A stretch of DNA of 64,000 nucleotides from Acinetobacter brisouioides. Its GTDB lineage: Bacteria > Pseudomonadota > Gammaproteobacteria > Pseudomonadales > Moraxellaceae. Positions 1 through 9,505 of this stretch are shown piece by piece. Each line of letters opens with the position of its first letter. The stretch's first letter is position 1. The translations under genes were made by a program, and so were the position numbers. The notes under the pieces were generated by a model that did no database searches, was not told the origin of the DNA, and worked only from the letters and a program-made list of their open reading frames with translations. Location of the stretch: contig NZ_SJNX01000004.1 of NCBI RefSeq assembly GCF_004331075.1, positions 1 through 64,000 of the forward strand, in the 5' to 3' direction.

Positions 1-188
1 GAATAGCGAATAGCGAATAGCGAATAGCGAATAGCGAATAGCGAATAGCGAATAGCGAATAGCGAATAGCGAATAGCGAATAGCGAATAGCGAATAGCGA
101 ATAGCGAATAGCGAATAGCGAATAGCGAATAGCGAATAGCGAATAGCGAATAGCGAATAGCGAATAGCGAATAGCGAATAGCGAATAG
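1..188. repeat. Heptamer tandem array (GAATAGC)n
   Basis: Twenty-six perfect copies of GAATAGC plus six further bases, with no visible interruption; the array runs off the left edge so its full length is unknown. On the plus strand every frame hits TAG, but the complementary GCTATTC unit is stop-free in all three frames and would read A-I-R-Y-S-L-F repeatedly. No start codon or ribosome site enters it from the right, so it is most likely a non-coding VNTR. Confidence 0.97.
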
Positions 189-223
189 TATATAAAATCA
201 GAAATGCAAGAAATTTTAGACAT

Positions 224-246
224 AAAAAAACCGCATTTAAGCGGAT
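224..246 (-). terminator. Terminator of the tRNA operon (weak stem)
   Basis: Read on the minus strand, CCGC-TTAAAT-GCGG is followed by seven Ts, just after the last tRNA-Pro. The stem is only 4 bp, so the call rests mainly on position and the T run. Confidence 0.5.
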
Positions 247-257
247 TCTTTAATAAT

Positions 258-334
258 TGGTCGGAGCAGTAGGATTCGAACCTACGACCCCCTGGTCCCA
301 AACCAGGTGCACTACCAGGCTGTGCTATGCTCCG
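258..334 (-). tRNA. tRNA-Pro(TGG), distal copy
   Basis: A 77-nt cloverleaf with anticodon TGG in the loop of CCTGGTTTGGGACCAGG, acceptor CGGAGCA paired with TGCTCCG, TTCGAAT in the T loop and an encoded CCA. It is the last tRNA of the operon and is identical over its full length to the copy at 572-648. Confidence 0.97.
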
Positions 335-338
335 AAAT

Positions 339-414
339 TGGGGTGAATGATGGGGCTCGAACCCACGACAACCGGAATCACAATCCGGGGCTCTACCAAC
401 TGAGCTACATCCAC
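339..414 (-). tRNA. tRNA-His(GTG)
   Basis: Anticodon GTG lies in the loop of CCGGATTGTGATTCCGG; the T arm has GGTTCGAGCC and the 3' end is CCCCA. An additional G at 415 fits the G-1 typical of tRNA-His, which faces C73. It lies between tRNA-Pro and tRNA-Arg in the same operon. Confidence 0.97.
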
Positions 415-451
415 CATAGTTTTGGTTCTATTATCAGACTACCAATAAAAC

Positions 452-528
452 TGGTGCGCCTGACAGGATTCGAACCTGTGACCATCCGCTTAGAAGGCGG
501 ATGCTCTATCCAACTGAGCTACAGGCGC
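452..528 (-). tRNA. tRNA-Arg(TCT)
   Basis: A 77-nt tRNA with acceptor GCGCCTG paired with CAGGCGC, anticodon TCT in CCGCCTTCTAAGCGG and an encoded CCA. It would read AGA (and AGG by wobble). Second gene of the Pro-Arg-His-Pro operon. Confidence 0.97.
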
Positions 529-571
529 TTAATCGATGATAAAACATCATGCGATGACTGCCTTGAGGAAT

Positions 572-648
572 TGGTCGGAGCAGTAGGATTCGAACCTACG
601 ACCCCCTGGTCCCAAACCAGGTGCACTACCAGGCTGTGCTATGCTCCG
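572..648 (-). tRNA. tRNA-Pro(TGG), promoter-proximal copy
   Basis: Identical to the copy at 258-334: anticodon TGG, 77 nt, encoded CCA. It is the first gene of the operon and lies about 40 nt downstream of the predicted transcription start. Confidence 0.97.
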
Positions 649-696
649 ATTCATCTCAGCTTTCGCTGTATCGCACATCTGTGCGGTACGGTGTGC

Positions 697-725
697 ATTC
701 TAGGCGTGAGTCCTGTTTTGGTCAA
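697..725 (-). promoter_or_regulatory. Sigma70 promoter of the tRNA operon
   Basis: On the minus strand TTGACC (720-725) is separated by exactly 17 nt from TAGAAT (697-702). It is upstream of the first tRNA-Pro in the correct direction and is one of the best consensus matches in the window. Confidence 0.8.
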
Positions 726-841
726 TACCTTGAATCAAAAAAATATGCTTTTCTTTACTCAAAAGCTTATTTATTCAGCATTTTTATCATTTTCGTGTTT
801 TTTTTAAACATTTTTCTCTTATTTTCAAGCATCTATCTCAC

Positions 842-874
842 AAAAAAATAAAGCCCCATCTAAAGATGAGGCTT
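842..874 (-). terminator. Terminator after argJ
   Basis: AAGCCTCATC and GATGGGGCTT pair around a TTTA loop (one G-T position) and are followed by TATTTTTTT on the minus strand, about 20 bp past the argJ stop. Confidence 0.85.
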
Positions 875-895
875 TTAAAACATCAAAATAGTCAA

Positions 896-2116
896 TTATG
901 AACGATAATCTGCGTTGATTTTAACGTAGTCATAAGATAAATCGCAGGTATACACCGTATCTTTTGCTGTACCACGCCCCAAATCAACTCGAATGGTCAT
1001 TTCAGATTGTTGCATCACGCGTGCGCCTGCTTCTTCTGTGTAGTCTGCGGCGGCACCACCATCTTTGCAAAGTTGAACTTCATCGAGCCAAACCTGAACT
1101 TTTTCAACATTCAAATCTTGAATTTTGGCATAGCCAATCGCACACAAGATACGCCCCCAGTTTGGATCTGACGCAAAAATTGCGGTTTTAACCAATGGTG
1201 AATGTGCGATGCTATATGCAACTTCACAGCATTCATCGGTATTTTGTCCACCTTCAACCGTTACAGTAATGAATTTGGTTGCCCCTTCACCATCACGCAC
1301 GATGAGTTGAGCCAAGCGCTTCATAACATGAGTCAAAACTTCTGCAACGATTGCATAGCGAGCATCATCTGCTGACTGGATTTCTTGACCACCCGCCTGA
1401 CCTGTTGCTACAAAGATGCAAGAATCATTGGTTGAGGTATCACCATCAATGGTGATACGGTTAAAAGACTGATCTGCAGCATCTTTCAAAAGCTTTTGCA
1501 CAAGATCACGTGCAACAGGTGCATCAGTTGCAACAAAAGAAAGCATGGTTGCCATATTTGGGCGAATCATACCCGCACCTTTACTGATACCTGTCATAGT
1601 GTAAGTTACACCATCTAACTGGAACTGTTCAGATGCACCTTTTGGCGTGGTATCTGTAGTCATAATGCCTTTAGCAGCATCACTCCAAGCATCAGCTTGC
1701 AAACTGTCAAATGCAGGCTGTAAACCTGCAATAATTCGATCGACAGGTAATTGCTCGCCAATCACACCTGTTGAAAATGGCAGTATTTCCTGTGTTGTTA
1801 CGCTTGCAACATTTGCCAACGCTTCACAAATTTTTTGTGCATTTTGCAAACCTAATGCGCCTGTACCTGCATTGGCATTGCCTGTATTAATCACTAAATA
1901 ACGGGCATTTTTTTCTAGCAAATGTGCTTTCGATATACGCACGGGCGCTGCGCAAAAAGCATTTTGAGTGAACACGCCTGCAACGTGCGAGCCTTCAGCA
2001 AACTCAAAGATCACTAGATCTCGTCGGTTTGGGTAACGTACATGCGCTTCTGTAGAGCCAATTTTTACACCTTTTACCACATGCATAAGTGGCATTGTAA
2101 CGTCACCAACAGCCAT
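896..2116 (-). CDS. argJ: Glutamate N-acetyltransferase / amino-acid acetyltransferase ArgJ
   Basis: Moves the acetyl group from N-acetylornithine to glutamate in the cyclic arginine pathway; bifunctional members also make N-acetylglutamate from acetyl-CoA. The 406-aa length is normal for the family. The autocleavage site is visible as NMATML near residues 187-192, with Thr190 as the predicted nucleophile that becomes the N-terminus of the beta chain. KGAGMIRPN precedes it and DPNWGRI is present towards the C-terminus. It is monocistronic, ending in its own terminator. Whether it is mono- or bifunctional cannot be read from the sequence. Confidence 0.97.
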   Translation of the reverse strand: MAVGDVTMPLMHVVKGVKIGSTEAHVRYPNRRDLVIFEFAEGSHVAGVFTQNAFCAAPVRISKAHLLEKNARYLVINTGNANAGTGALGLQNAQKICEALANVASVTTQEILPFSTGVIGEQLPVDRIIAGLQPAFDSLQADAWSDAAKGIMTTDTTPKGASEQFQLDGVTYTMTGISKGAGMIRPNMATMLSFVATDAPVARDLVQKLLKDAADQSFNRITIDGDTSTNDSCIFVATGQAGGQEIQSADDARYAIVAEVLTHVMKRLAQLIVRDGEGATKFITVTVEGGQNTDECCEVAYSIAHSPLVKTAIFASDPNWGRILCAIGYAKIQDLNVEKVQVWLDEVQLCKDGGAAADYTEEAGARVMQQSEMTIRVDLGRGTAKDTVYTCDLSYDYVKINADYRS

Positions 2117-2204
2117 TTTAATAATCCATTTTTAGAAGTGAAATAAAGTTCTAGCTTATTAGATCTGTCAGTAAAAATCGAGTCTCTGCAAAACAAACCC
2201 CATG

Positions 2205-2233
2205 AAAAAACCAGCCATATTGGCTGGTTTTTT
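2205..2233. terminator. Bidirectional terminator between argJ and the small secreted protein gene
   Basis: AAAAAACCAGCCA-TAT-TGGCTGGTTTTTT is a symmetrical hairpin with T runs on both strands. It lies about 20 bp past the stop of the minus-strand gene at 2255-2578. Confidence 0.9.
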
Positions 2234-2254
2234 CTATCGTATTTAACAAATCGA

Positions 2255-2578
2255 CTATTTAGATTGTTCCATACTAAGTAACGACTGTTCAGCTTTTTGC
2301 TGACTTTCTACAGACAATGCTGGATTTGTTGCCACAATGCGCTTTACTGTTAAAGTGTTTGCAGGTGCAATCGCTGTTGTTTGAATTTGAATCAAGCGTC
2401 CTTGTGTATCACCCAGCGCATAACGGATTCCAGTACGCGGGCTAACCACCATAGTCGTGTTACCTTGTACAATGGTTTGTGCAGTTGTGATAACCGATTG
2501 TGTCTCTGCAGCAAAGCTTAAGCCTGGAGCAAGACATAAAGACAGCCATAGGGCCTGTTTAATTTTTTTCATGGTCAT
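2255..2578 (-). CDS. Small secreted protein of unknown function
   Basis: 107 aa. A Sec signal peptide is clear: MKKIK basic start, a hydrophobic LWLSLCLAPGLS core and a likely FAA-ET cleavage near residue 24. The mature part of about 83 aa is Thr/Gln-rich and lacks Cys, with a segment around residues 45-66 that looks like short beta strands (MVVSPRTGIRYALGD). I do not recognise the family. ATG at 2578 or at 2572 (giving MKKIKQ) could start it, and the second matches a normal signal peptide better. It stands alone between terminators, downstream of secA only by position. Confidence 0.75.
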   Translation of the reverse strand: MTMKKIKQALWLSLCLAPGLSFAAETQSVITTAQTIVQGNTTMVVSPRTGIRYALGDTQGRLIQIQTTAIAPANTLTVKRIVATNPALSVESQQKAEQSLLSMEQSK

Positions 2579-2658
2579 ACCAATACTTTAAGGTTTTACA
2601 CAGTGAATTTTGCCTGAAAGTGTACTGGAATTTGGTGACTGAGCCTATGACCTTGCAA

Positions 2659-2690
2659 TAAAAAAGCAGAACATCTTGTTCTGCTTTTGT
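2659..2690 (-). terminator. Terminator after secA
   Basis: AAAAGCAGAACA and TGTTCTGCTTTT pair around a short loop with TTTTTT on the minus strand, about 20 bp beyond the secA stop. Confidence 0.88.
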
Positions 2691-2706
2691 AAAAGTGCTG
2701 TCAGAC

Positions 2707-5436
2707 TTAAATCTTGCCGTGACATTGCTTATATTTTAGACCTGAACCACATGGGCACGGCGCATTACGGCTGGCTGGTGGAATCACTGCATCTTTAGTC
2801 AAGCTAAATTCAGACTCTGTATCTTCCTCGTTACTGTCCATCAGTGTTGCCCCTGTCAATCCATCGACATTGTCATGTTCAAATGACAAACGCATCGAAT
2901 CTGCCTGCTGTTGCTGACGTGCTTCCATTTCTGCAAGCTCTTCAGGTGTTGGTACATGCACCAAAGATAAGTCAGTAACGACATCTGATTTGATCGCACC
3001 CAACATATTCACAAACAAGTTAAAGGCTTCTTTTTTGTATTCCTGCTCAGGATTTTTCTGCGCATAGCCACGCAAATGAATCCCCTGACGCAAATAGTCC
3101 ATTGCAGCCAAGTGATCTTTCCAGTGACGGTCAAGCGCATTGAGCACAAAATGACGTTCTAGCATTGCGGCTGAATCTGCGCCCATTTGTTCACGACGAG
3201 CACGATAACGTGCAACCACCTCATCGGCAATACGTTCAACTAGACCTTCTTCATCGAGACGGCGCTCTTCATCAAGCCATTGCTGAATAGGTAATTCAAT
3301 ACCCAAATCGGTGCTCAGCGCTTTTTCCAAGCCCTCAATATCCCACTGATCATGAATCGACTCAGGTGGAACAAAGTTGGCTATCAAGCCCTTCATGACA
3401 TCATGATGCATTTCTTCAACATACTCTTGCAGGGTATTTTCTGCCAAGACTGCATCACGTTGTGAGTAAATGATTTTACGCTGCTCGTTATTGACATCAT
3501 CGTATTTCAACAAGTTTTTACGAATGTCAAAGTTACGTGCTTCAACTTTACGCTGTGCATTTTCAATTGAGCGACTCACCATTTTATGTTCAATGGCTTC
3601 ATCTTCTTTTAGACCCATTGCACGCATCATGCCAACCACACGGTCGCCTGCAAAAATACGCATCAAATCATCTTCTAAAGACAAATAGAAACGTGAAACA
3701 CCTGGGTCACCCTGACGCCCTGCACGACCACGCAACTGGTTGTCGATACGGCGTGATTCATGACGTTCTGAACCAACAATATGCAAACCACCTGCACTCA
3801 AAACAATCTCGTGGTCACGCTGCCATTCGGCTTTCAAACGCGCTTCATCTTCCGCAGTCGGATTTTCAATTTTTGCAAGTTTGGCTTTCCAGTTACCACC
3901 AAGTAAAATGTCAGTACCACGACCTGCCATATTGGTCGCAATCGTGACTGAATCTGGACTACCTGCTTGGGCAATAATATCCGCTTCGCGTTCATGCTGT
4001 TTTGCATTCAGAACTTCATGCTTAATGCCCGCCGCAGTCAGTTTTTGCGATAAGATTTCACTGGCTTCAATGGTTGCCGTACCCACCAAAATTGGTGCGC
4101 GAGTTTCCTGAATGCGTTTAATTTCTGCCACAATCGCACTGTATTTGCCATTACGATTGAGGTAAATCAGGTCATTATGGTCTTGACGAACCATTGGGCG
4201 ATGGGTTGGAATCAGAACTACATCTAGACCATAAATTTCTTTCATTTCTGCCGCTTCTGTATCAGCAGTCCCCGTCATACCTGAAAGTTTTTTGTATAAA
4301 CGGAAATAGTTTTGGAATGTTGTGGTTGCTAGTGTTTGGTTTTCGGGTTGGATTTCCAAGCCTTCTTTAGCTTCTACGGCTTGGTGCAAGCCTTCAGACC
4401 AACGACGACCAGGCATGGTACGACCTGTATGCTCATCGACAATGACCACTTCACCATTGTGAATGATGTAATGCACATCGCGCTGGAACAGGAAGTGCGC
4501 ACGAATTGCCGCAGATACATGATGAACCAAATTCAAATTGGTAGCGGAGTACAAACTCTCGCCTTCTTGCAACAACCCCATCTGGATCAATTCGCTTTCT
4601 ACAGCTTCATAACCCACTTCAGTCATTTCAACTGAACGCTGTTTTTCATCAATCCAGAAATGCCCGCCATCAGCCACTTTTTCTTCTTTTTGTGGATGCA
4701 GTTTTGGCGCAATCGCATTAATTGCAGCATAAAGTTGTGATGAATCTTCACTTTGACCTGAAATGATCAGTGGTGTACGCGCTTCATCAATCAAGATAGA
4801 GTCGACTTCATCAATGATGGTATAAACTAAACCACGCTGTTTTTTCTCAGCCAGAGAAAACACCATGTTATCACGCAAATAGTCAAAACCAAATTCGTTG
4901 TTGGTTCCGTAAGTAATGTCTGCTTTGTAAGCAAGAGCTTTTTCATCTGGCGCTTGCATCGAGTAAATCGTGCCAACCGTCAAACCCAAGAACTCAAACA
5001 ATGGGCGGTTTAACTCTGCATCACGCTGTGCTAAGTAATCGTTCACGGTAATAACATGCACGCCCTGACCTGTTAGCGCATTTAAATAACATGCCAAGGT
5101 CGCCATCAGGGTTTTACCCTCACCTGTACGCATTTCGGCAATTTTACCTTCATGCAAGGTAATACCACCGATGAGCTGCACATCATAGTGACGCATCCCC
5201 ATAATCCGTTTACCTGCTTCACGGCAGACCGCAAACGCTTCGGGCAACAAATCGTCTAAACTTACCCCAGTTTGATAACGATCTTTAAATTCTTGAGTTT
5301 TTGCAGACAAATCTGCATCGCTAAGAGCGGCTATCGTCGGTTCGAGCGCATTAATTTTCTCGACAATTTTACGCATGCGTTTCAGTTCGCGCTCATTTTT
5401 TGTACCGAAGATACCTCCGATCAGACCTGCCAACAT
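2707..5436 (-). CDS. secA: Preprotein translocase ATPase SecA
   Basis: The motor that drives unfolded preproteins through SecYEG at the inner membrane. At 909 aa it is full length. Walker A MRTGEGKT lies at residues 102-109 and the DEVD box at 209-212 within [16 protein letters not shown]. The [13 protein letters not shown] and [10 protein letters not shown] motifs of the second nucleotide-binding fold follow. The C-terminal zinc finger for SecB and phospholipid contact is intact as [13 protein letters not shown] in the last 15 residues. It is transcribed alone towards a strong terminator and divergently from the peroxiredoxin gene. No secM-like upstream gene is seen. Confidence 0.98.
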   Translation of the reverse strand: MLAGLIGGIFGTKNERELKRMRKIVEKINALEPTIAALSDADLSAKTQEFKDRYQTGVSLDDLLPEAFAVCREAGKRIMGMRHYDVQLIGGITLHEGKIAEMRTGEGKTLMATLACYLNALTGQGVHVITVNDYLAQRDAELNRPLFEFLGLTVGTIYSMQAPDEKALAYKADITYGTNNEFGFDYLRDNMVFSLAEKKQRGLVYTIIDEVDSILIDEARTPLIISGQSEDSSQLYAAINAIAPKLHPQKEEKVADGGHFWIDEKQRSVEMTEVGYEAVESELIQMGLLQEGESLYSATNLNLVHHVSAAIRAHFLFQRDVHYIIHNGEVVIVDEHTGRTMPGRRWSEGLHQAVEAKEGLEIQPENQTLATTTFQNYFRLYKKLSGMTGTADTEAAEMKEIYGLDVVLIPTHRPMVRQDHNDLIYLNRNGKYSAIVAEIKRIQETRAPILVGTATIEASEILSQKLTAAGIKHEVLNAKQHEREADIIAQAGSPDSVTIATNMAGRGTDILLGGNWKAKLAKIENPTAEDEARLKAEWQRDHEIVLSAGGLHIVGSERHESRRIDNQLRGRAGRQGDPGVSRFYLSLEDDLMRIFAGDRVVGMMRAMGLKEDEAIEHKMVSRSIENAQRKVEARNFDIRKNLLKYDDVNNEQRKIIYSQRDAVLAENTLQEYVEEMHHDVMKGLIANFVPPESIHDQWDIEGLEKALSTDLGIELPIQQWLDEERRLDEEGLVERIADEVVARYRARREQMGADSAAMLERHFVLNALDRHWKDHLAAMDYLRQGIHLRGYAQKNPEQEYKKEAFNLFVNMLGAIKSDVVTDLSLVHVPTPEELAEMEARQQQQADSMRLSFEHDNVDGLTGATLMDSNEEDTESEFSLTKDAVIPPASRNAPCPCGSGLKYKQCHGKI

Positions 5437-5495
5437 GGATAAGCTCTCTAAATTTTGCTAGTCAAAAATGAAAAATGAATTTCTAATTACACGTT

Positions 5496-5523
5496 ATTAT
5501 GGAGTTAGATTTTTGAAGTACAA
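5496..5523 (-). promoter_or_regulatory. Candidate secA promoter
   Basis: Minus-strand TTGTAC (5518-5523), 16 nt, then CATAAT (5496-5501), about 60 nt before the secA ATG. This is a moderate match in AT-rich DNA, so other placements are possible. Confidence 0.35.
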
Positions 5524-5718
5524 GTTTTTTACGTAAAAAGCCGCATTTTTTTTCAACTTATCCACTTTGAATCACACTAATCACCATTAAAAAATTTAAT
5601 CTAAAAACTTCTTACTTATCTTTTTTATTCATATCAACATAAGAAAGCTATATTTTCTATGCAAAAGAACTGGTTCATAGTGAAACACATCAACCCATAA
5701 AAAGTTTTGAGGTTTCAC

Positions 5719-6360
5719 ATGAGCTTACGTCTTGGCGATACTGCCCCAAATTTTCAGCAACAATCTAGTGAAGAGCAAATCGATTTATATCAATATTTAG
5801 GTCAGCATTGGGGCATTTTATTTTCACACCCTGCGGACTATACACCTGTATGTACCACCGAACTCGGTTATACGGCGAAACTGCAAGATGAGTTTGCAAA
5901 ACGTGATGTCAAAGCGATTGCCTTGTCTGTCGATGATGTTGAGTCACATCAAGGCTGGATTAAAGACATTAACGAAACTCAAGCGACAACTGTTAACTTT
6001 CCAATTTTGGCAGATAAAGATCGTAAAGTTTCTGAGCTATATGGTTTCTTGCATCCAAATGCCAGTGAAACCACTACGGTTCGTTCTTTAGTGATTATTG
6101 ACCCGAATAAAAAAGTCCGTTTAATCATTACTTATCCTGCATCAACAGGGCGTAATTTCAACGAAATTTTGCGTGTTATTGATTCACTACAATTAACCGA
6201 CCACTATAAAGTGGCCACCCCTGCCAACTGGCAACAAGGGGATGATGTGGTGATTGTTCCAAGCCTTAAAGATGAAGATGAGTTAAAACAGCGTTTTCCT
6301 AAAGGCTATACTGCCGTAAAACCCTATTTACGCTTAACTCCACAACCCAATCTGGACTAA
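5719..6360 (+). CDS. Peroxiredoxin, 1-Cys (Prx6) type
   Basis: Thiol peroxidase reducing H2O2 and organic hydroperoxides. The peroxidatic motif PADYTPVCTTE is present near residues 39-49 with one catalytic Cys. No second Cys follows, which with the extended C-terminal domain (LRVIDSLQLTDHYKVATPANW) points to the 1-Cys/Prx6 subfamily rather than AhpC. ATG at 5719 is chosen over an upstream TTG because GAGG lies seven nt before it; the product is 213 aa. It is monogenic and divergent from secA. No convincing OxyR box was found upstream. Confidence 0.93.
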   Translation: MSLRLGDTAPNFQQQSSEEQIDLYQYLGQHWGILFSHPADYTPVCTTELGYTAKLQDEFAKRDVKAIALSVDDVESHQGWIKDINETQATTVNFPILADKDRKVSELYGFLHPNASETTTVRSLVIIDPNKKVRLIITYPASTGRNFNEILRVIDSLQLTDHYKVATPANWQQGDDVVIVPSLKDEDELKQRFPKGYTAVKPYLRLTPQPNLD

Positions 6361-6395
6361 ATTCTTATAAAAAAAAACTGTATGTAAATTTCTCC

Positions 6396-6424
6396 AAGCC
6401 TATTTTTTAATAGGCTTTTTTTTA
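6396..6424 (+). terminator. Terminator after the peroxiredoxin gene
   Basis: AAGCCTATT-TTTT-AATAGGCTT followed by an uninterrupted T run of seven. Confidence 0.9.
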
Positions 6425-6482
6425 CACAAAATCTGCTGCAACATGCCGAAATTTTTATTAAGTTAAAGCAATTCTACGACGA

Positions 6483-7088
6483 ATGTTCATGATCATGCAG
6501 GTTCGATCTTATCGCTGGTTTATCATCGCCATAACCACTGGTGTGTTTTTACAAGGCTGTATGCAAAGCAGCGCTTTACCCGATACTCAGCGCCCTACAA
6601 ATTGGGGAGTTGCTGTCGATAAACACTACAATTTTTATCGTGTTAACTCATGGTTATATCGGAGTGAACAACCTTCATCCGAGCTTTTAGCAGATTTACA
6701 ACAACAGCAGATTGATATTGTGATTAACCTGCGTGTGCATAATGAAGATCGTCAATTACTGCAATCGACCCATATTCAACTGTTTCATATTCCAATCAAT
6801 ACTTGGGATATTCAGCGGCAGGATATTCTCAAAGTCATGCAAATTTTACAGGCAGCAAAGAGCGAGCATAAAAAGGTACTGATTCATTGTTATCATGGCT
6901 CAGACCGTACAGGTGCAATGGTAGCCATGTCACGCATCTTATTGGAAAACTGGTCAGTTAATGATGCCGTAAACGAAATGAAACACGGAGGCTATGGCTT
7001 TCACCCAATCTGGATGAATATTAACTGGTTATTTAAATCCGAAAATATTGACTGGATGCGCCAGCAACTGGCACACCCAACCCAATAA
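6483..7088 (+). CDS. Lipoprotein with a dual-specificity/tyrosine phosphatase domain
   Basis: 201 aa. The N-terminus carries a lipoprotein signal with lipobox FLQGC (Cys near residue 26), so the enzyme is predicted to be anchored in the envelope. The phosphatase signature HCX5R is complete as HCYHGSDRTG around residues 134-143, preceded by the IDIVINLR strand typical of DSP-like folds. The general-acid Asp could be in NTWDIQ. Substrate is unknown: phosphoprotein, phosphoinositide or sugar phosphate are all possible. ATG codons at 6483, 6489 and 6495 are in frame and none has a strong Shine-Dalgarno. It converges on the SPOR gene with only two bases between stops. Confidence 0.8.
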   Translation: MFMIMQVRSYRWFIIAITTGVFLQGCMQSSALPDTQRPTNWGVAVDKHYNFYRVNSWLYRSEQPSSELLADLQQQQIDIVINLRVHNEDRQLLQSTHIQLFHIPINTWDIQRQDILKVMQILQAAKSEHKKVLIHCYHGSDRTGAMVAMSRILLENWSVNDAVNEMKHGGYGFHPIWMNINWLFKSENIDWMRQQLAHPTQ

Positions 7089-7090
7089 AA

Positions 7091-8230
7091 TTAACGTTGA
7101 TCGAGTGGCACCCAGTCAATAATCCACGCTGATTTCATACCTAAACTGCTATCAGCTTGGATTTTTCGACGTGCTGTATCTGCAGTTTCACGGTCTTTCG
7201 CAGGTCCCACCATCACCCGAATTCCTTTTGAGGTTTGGCTGGTCACGACTTTATAGCCTTTGGCACGCAACCTAGATACAGTCGCATCTGCATTGGCTTG
7301 GTTTGCCGCAAGTGCAACCTGTACCATCCATTTTTTCTTACCTTCCAGCAAATCTCGTGCTTTATCAGCATCCGCTTTTTTGTCTTTTTTCTTAATCTCC
7401 GTATCTTGATCATCATCTGCTTTTTTCTTCGCATCTAAAGCAGCTTTATGTTTGGCTTCTAGTGCCTTTTTATGTTTTACTTCTGCAGCATCAGCTCTAC
7501 GCTTTTCTTCTGCATCAGCCTGACGTTTTTCTTCCGCATCCGCTTTTTTCTGTGCTTCTAATTCAGCTTTCTTCTTGGCTACTGCGCGACGATGAGCTTC
7601 TTCATCTGCTTTCTTTTGTTCATCTGCTTCTGCTTTTTTCCTAGCTTCTCGTTCAACCTGCTTTTTCGCCTCCAAATCAGCCTGTTTTTTCGCTTCTGCA
7701 TTTGCTTTTTTCTTAGCATCTACAGCCGCTTGATGCTTGGCTGTTTCATCATCAGCGAGCTTCTTTTTTGCAGTAGAATCTACCTGATGTTGTTGATCTA
7801 CGGCTTTGTTTTTGCTGTCAGGCTTAACCTCAGGTGGAATATTGTCAGAATCGCCCTGCCCTGTACGGCGTTTATTAATTTCTGCATATTCTTCTGCCGC
7901 CTTACGTGCAGCGTCGGCTTCTGCCTGCTGCTGCTGCTGTAGATATTGCTGAGTACGCGCTTCTTGTTCTGCTACCGCCCGCTCACGTGAACGCTTCTGC
8001 TCTTCAAGCAAGCGTTTTTCCGTTTCAACATCAACAGTTAATGGCTGCAAAGGCTGCATATTGCCAGTTTTTTGCGTTGTTTTTTGTTGCTGTGCTATTG
8101 TCGTCTGGGCTGAGGGAGTGGCTTTATGCTTTAATTCTTGTGTGCCTTTGACCAGCAGCGCAGCAAGCAGCACACCACCTCCCAATAAAACAACGCCTCC
8201 CATCCAACGTTGTTTGTTATTCATTGACAT
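7091..8230 (-). CDS. SPOR-domain inner-membrane protein (DedD-like)
   Basis: Septal peptidoglycan-binding protein predicted to act at the division site. One N-terminal transmembrane segment (WMGGVVLLGGGVLLAALLV, residues 9-27) is followed by a highly charged Lys/Ala/Glu/Asp-rich segment from about 60 to 290 that should form long helix or coiled coil. A C-terminal SPOR domain follows (WMVQVALAANQANADATVSR to WIIDWVPL). It overlaps the folC stop by one base. The order accD-folC-this gene matches E. coli accD-folC-dedD, so it is the positional DedD, although far longer than the roughly 220-aa E. coli protein because of the repeat linker. Confidence 0.85.
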   Translation of the reverse strand: MSMNNKQRWMGGVVLLGGGVLLAALLVKGTQELKHKATPSAQTTIAQQQKTTQKTGNMQPLQPLTVDVETEKRLLEEQKRSRERAVAEQEARTQQYLQQQQQAEADAARKAAEEYAEINKRRTGQGDSDNIPPEVKPDSKNKAVDQQHQVDSTAKKKLADDETAKHQAAVDAKKKANAEAKKQADLEAKKQVEREARKKAEADEQKKADEEAHRRAVAKKKAELEAQKKADAEEKRQADAEEKRRADAAEVKHKKALEAKHKAALDAKKKADDDQDTEIKKKDKKADADKARDLLEGKKKWMVQVALAANQANADATVSRLRAKGYKVVTSQTSKGIRVMVGPAKDRETADTARRKIQADSSLGMKSAWIIDWVPLDQR

Positions 8231-9504
8231 TATTCAATGTACTCCCAAACCGCTTCTAAGGTATGAAACGAACCACAAACTAAAATCAGTTGTTGATCTT
8301 CTACATGATCCAGAGCAGATTGAAAAGCCTCTTTCACATTTGCAAAATGTTGTGTCGCTGTATTGTGTAAAGCTTGTTGGATTTTCTCAAGTCTTGCCGC
8401 ACGAGGTACTGTCAACTCTGCAATATGCCATTTAGACACCACAGGGCTGAGTAACTCAATGACAGAATCTATATCTTTATCAGCAAGCATGGAAAAAACT
8501 GCAACGACTTCAACATACTGTTTATTGTATTGCATGAATTTCTGCAATTGCTTTAACAAAAACTCAACACCATGCGGATTATGTCCCGCATCAAAAATCA
8601 CCGTTTTATGATGAATTTGACGAACTTCAAAACGCCCTGCAATTTTTGCAGTTTGAATTCCTGCGTGAATTGCCTGATCAGAAACTGTTAATCCACTGAC
8701 TAAAATAGCAGCAACTGCGGTTGAAATATTATCGAGCGCCAAATGTCCTTTTGGTAAAACCAGTGTTGATGCAGGAGTCGCAAATAGCCACGTTTCTGCA
8801 CTTTTTTCCTGATAAAAATAATCACGATTGAGTACATATAACTGTGCCTGACATTCTTGCACTTTATCTTGAATTGCTTGTGGAAGCTGTTGCTGCCCTG
8901 CAAAAATCACAGGAATGTTTGGACGAATAATACCTGCTTTTTCAAAGGCAATTTTTTCAATGGTATCACCAAGCCAATCGACATGATCTAAACCAATATT
9001 GGTAATGACTGCAACATCAGGCTCAATTACATTGACTACGTCTAAACGTCCCCCGAGCCCAATTTCCAGCACCCAGACATCACACTGTTTTTGCTGAAAA
9101 ATCAGAAATGCTGCCAGCGTTGTGGCTTCAAAAAACGATAGGCTTAAACCACATTCACGACGGGCTTGATCGACTTGTACAAAAGCATCAACCAACTCTT
9201 GATCGGTTGCTTCCAAGCCTGAAATTTTGACACGTTCGTTAAAGTGGTAGATATGCGGAGATTGGTAAAGTGCCACCTTATAACCTGCCTGCTGTAAAAT
9301 AGCGGCGATGGTGGTCGTAGTTGAACCTTTACCATTGGTTCCTGCAACAGTAATGACTTTGGCAGAAGTTTGAGTCACATTTAATTTTTGAGCAACAGGA
9401 ATGACGCGCTCTAAGCCCAAATCAATTCCTGTTACATGCACATGACCCCAATAGTTGAGCCATGTGTAAAGACTATCCGTAGCTTGTGGTGCTATTGTGT
9501 TCAA
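8230..9504 (-). CDS. folC: Dihydrofolate synthase / folylpolyglutamate synthase FolC
   Basis: Adds glutamate to dihydropteroate and extends the polyglutamate tail of folates; a cytoplasmic Mur-ligase family ATPase. The 424 aa fit the family. The P-loop TVAGTNGKGST lies at residues 52-62, the Mur-ligase metal and ATP motifs appear in EIGLGGRLDVVN, and ITNIGLDHVDWLG and IFDAGHNPHG are conserved landmarks. It begins one base after accD and ends overlapping the SPOR gene, so the three are almost certainly one transcript with trpA upstream. Confidence 0.97.
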   Translation of the reverse strand: MNTIAPQATDSLYTWLNYWGHVHVTGIDLGLERVIPVAQKLNVTQTSAKVITVAGTNGKGSTTTTIAAILQQAGYKVALYQSPHIYHFNERVKISGLEATDQELVDAFVQVDQARRECGLSLSFFEATTLAAFLIFQQKQCDVWVLEIGLGGRLDVVNVIEPDVAVITNIGLDHVDWLGDTIEKIAFEKAGIIRPNIPVIFAGQQQLPQAIQDKVQECQAQLYVLNRDYFYQEKSAETWLFATPASTLVLPKGHLALDNISTAVAAILVSGLTVSDQAIHAGIQTAKIAGRFEVRQIHHKTVIFDAGHNPHGVEFLLKQLQKFMQYNKQYVEVVAVFSMLADKDIDSVIELLSPVVSKWHIAELTVPRAARLEKIQQALHNTATQHFANVKEAFQSALDHVEDQQLILVCGSFHTLEAVWEYIE

Positions 9505-9505
9505 T

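Noticed and set aside
1..188. Possible CRISPR array
   Set aside because: The repeats are contiguous 7-mers with no spacers.
307..851. Open frames across the tRNA operon (166 and 76 codons)
   Set aside because: They are read on the antisense strand of four tRNA genes and have no ribosome site.
5580..5718. OxyR box before the peroxiredoxin gene
   Set aside because: CTAT and ATAG occur but not with the ATAG-N7-CTAT spacing; nothing convincing.
7235..8151. Several plus-strand frames opposite the SPOR gene
   Set aside because: They are antisense shadows of a low-complexity Lys/Ala/Glu-rich coding sequence.
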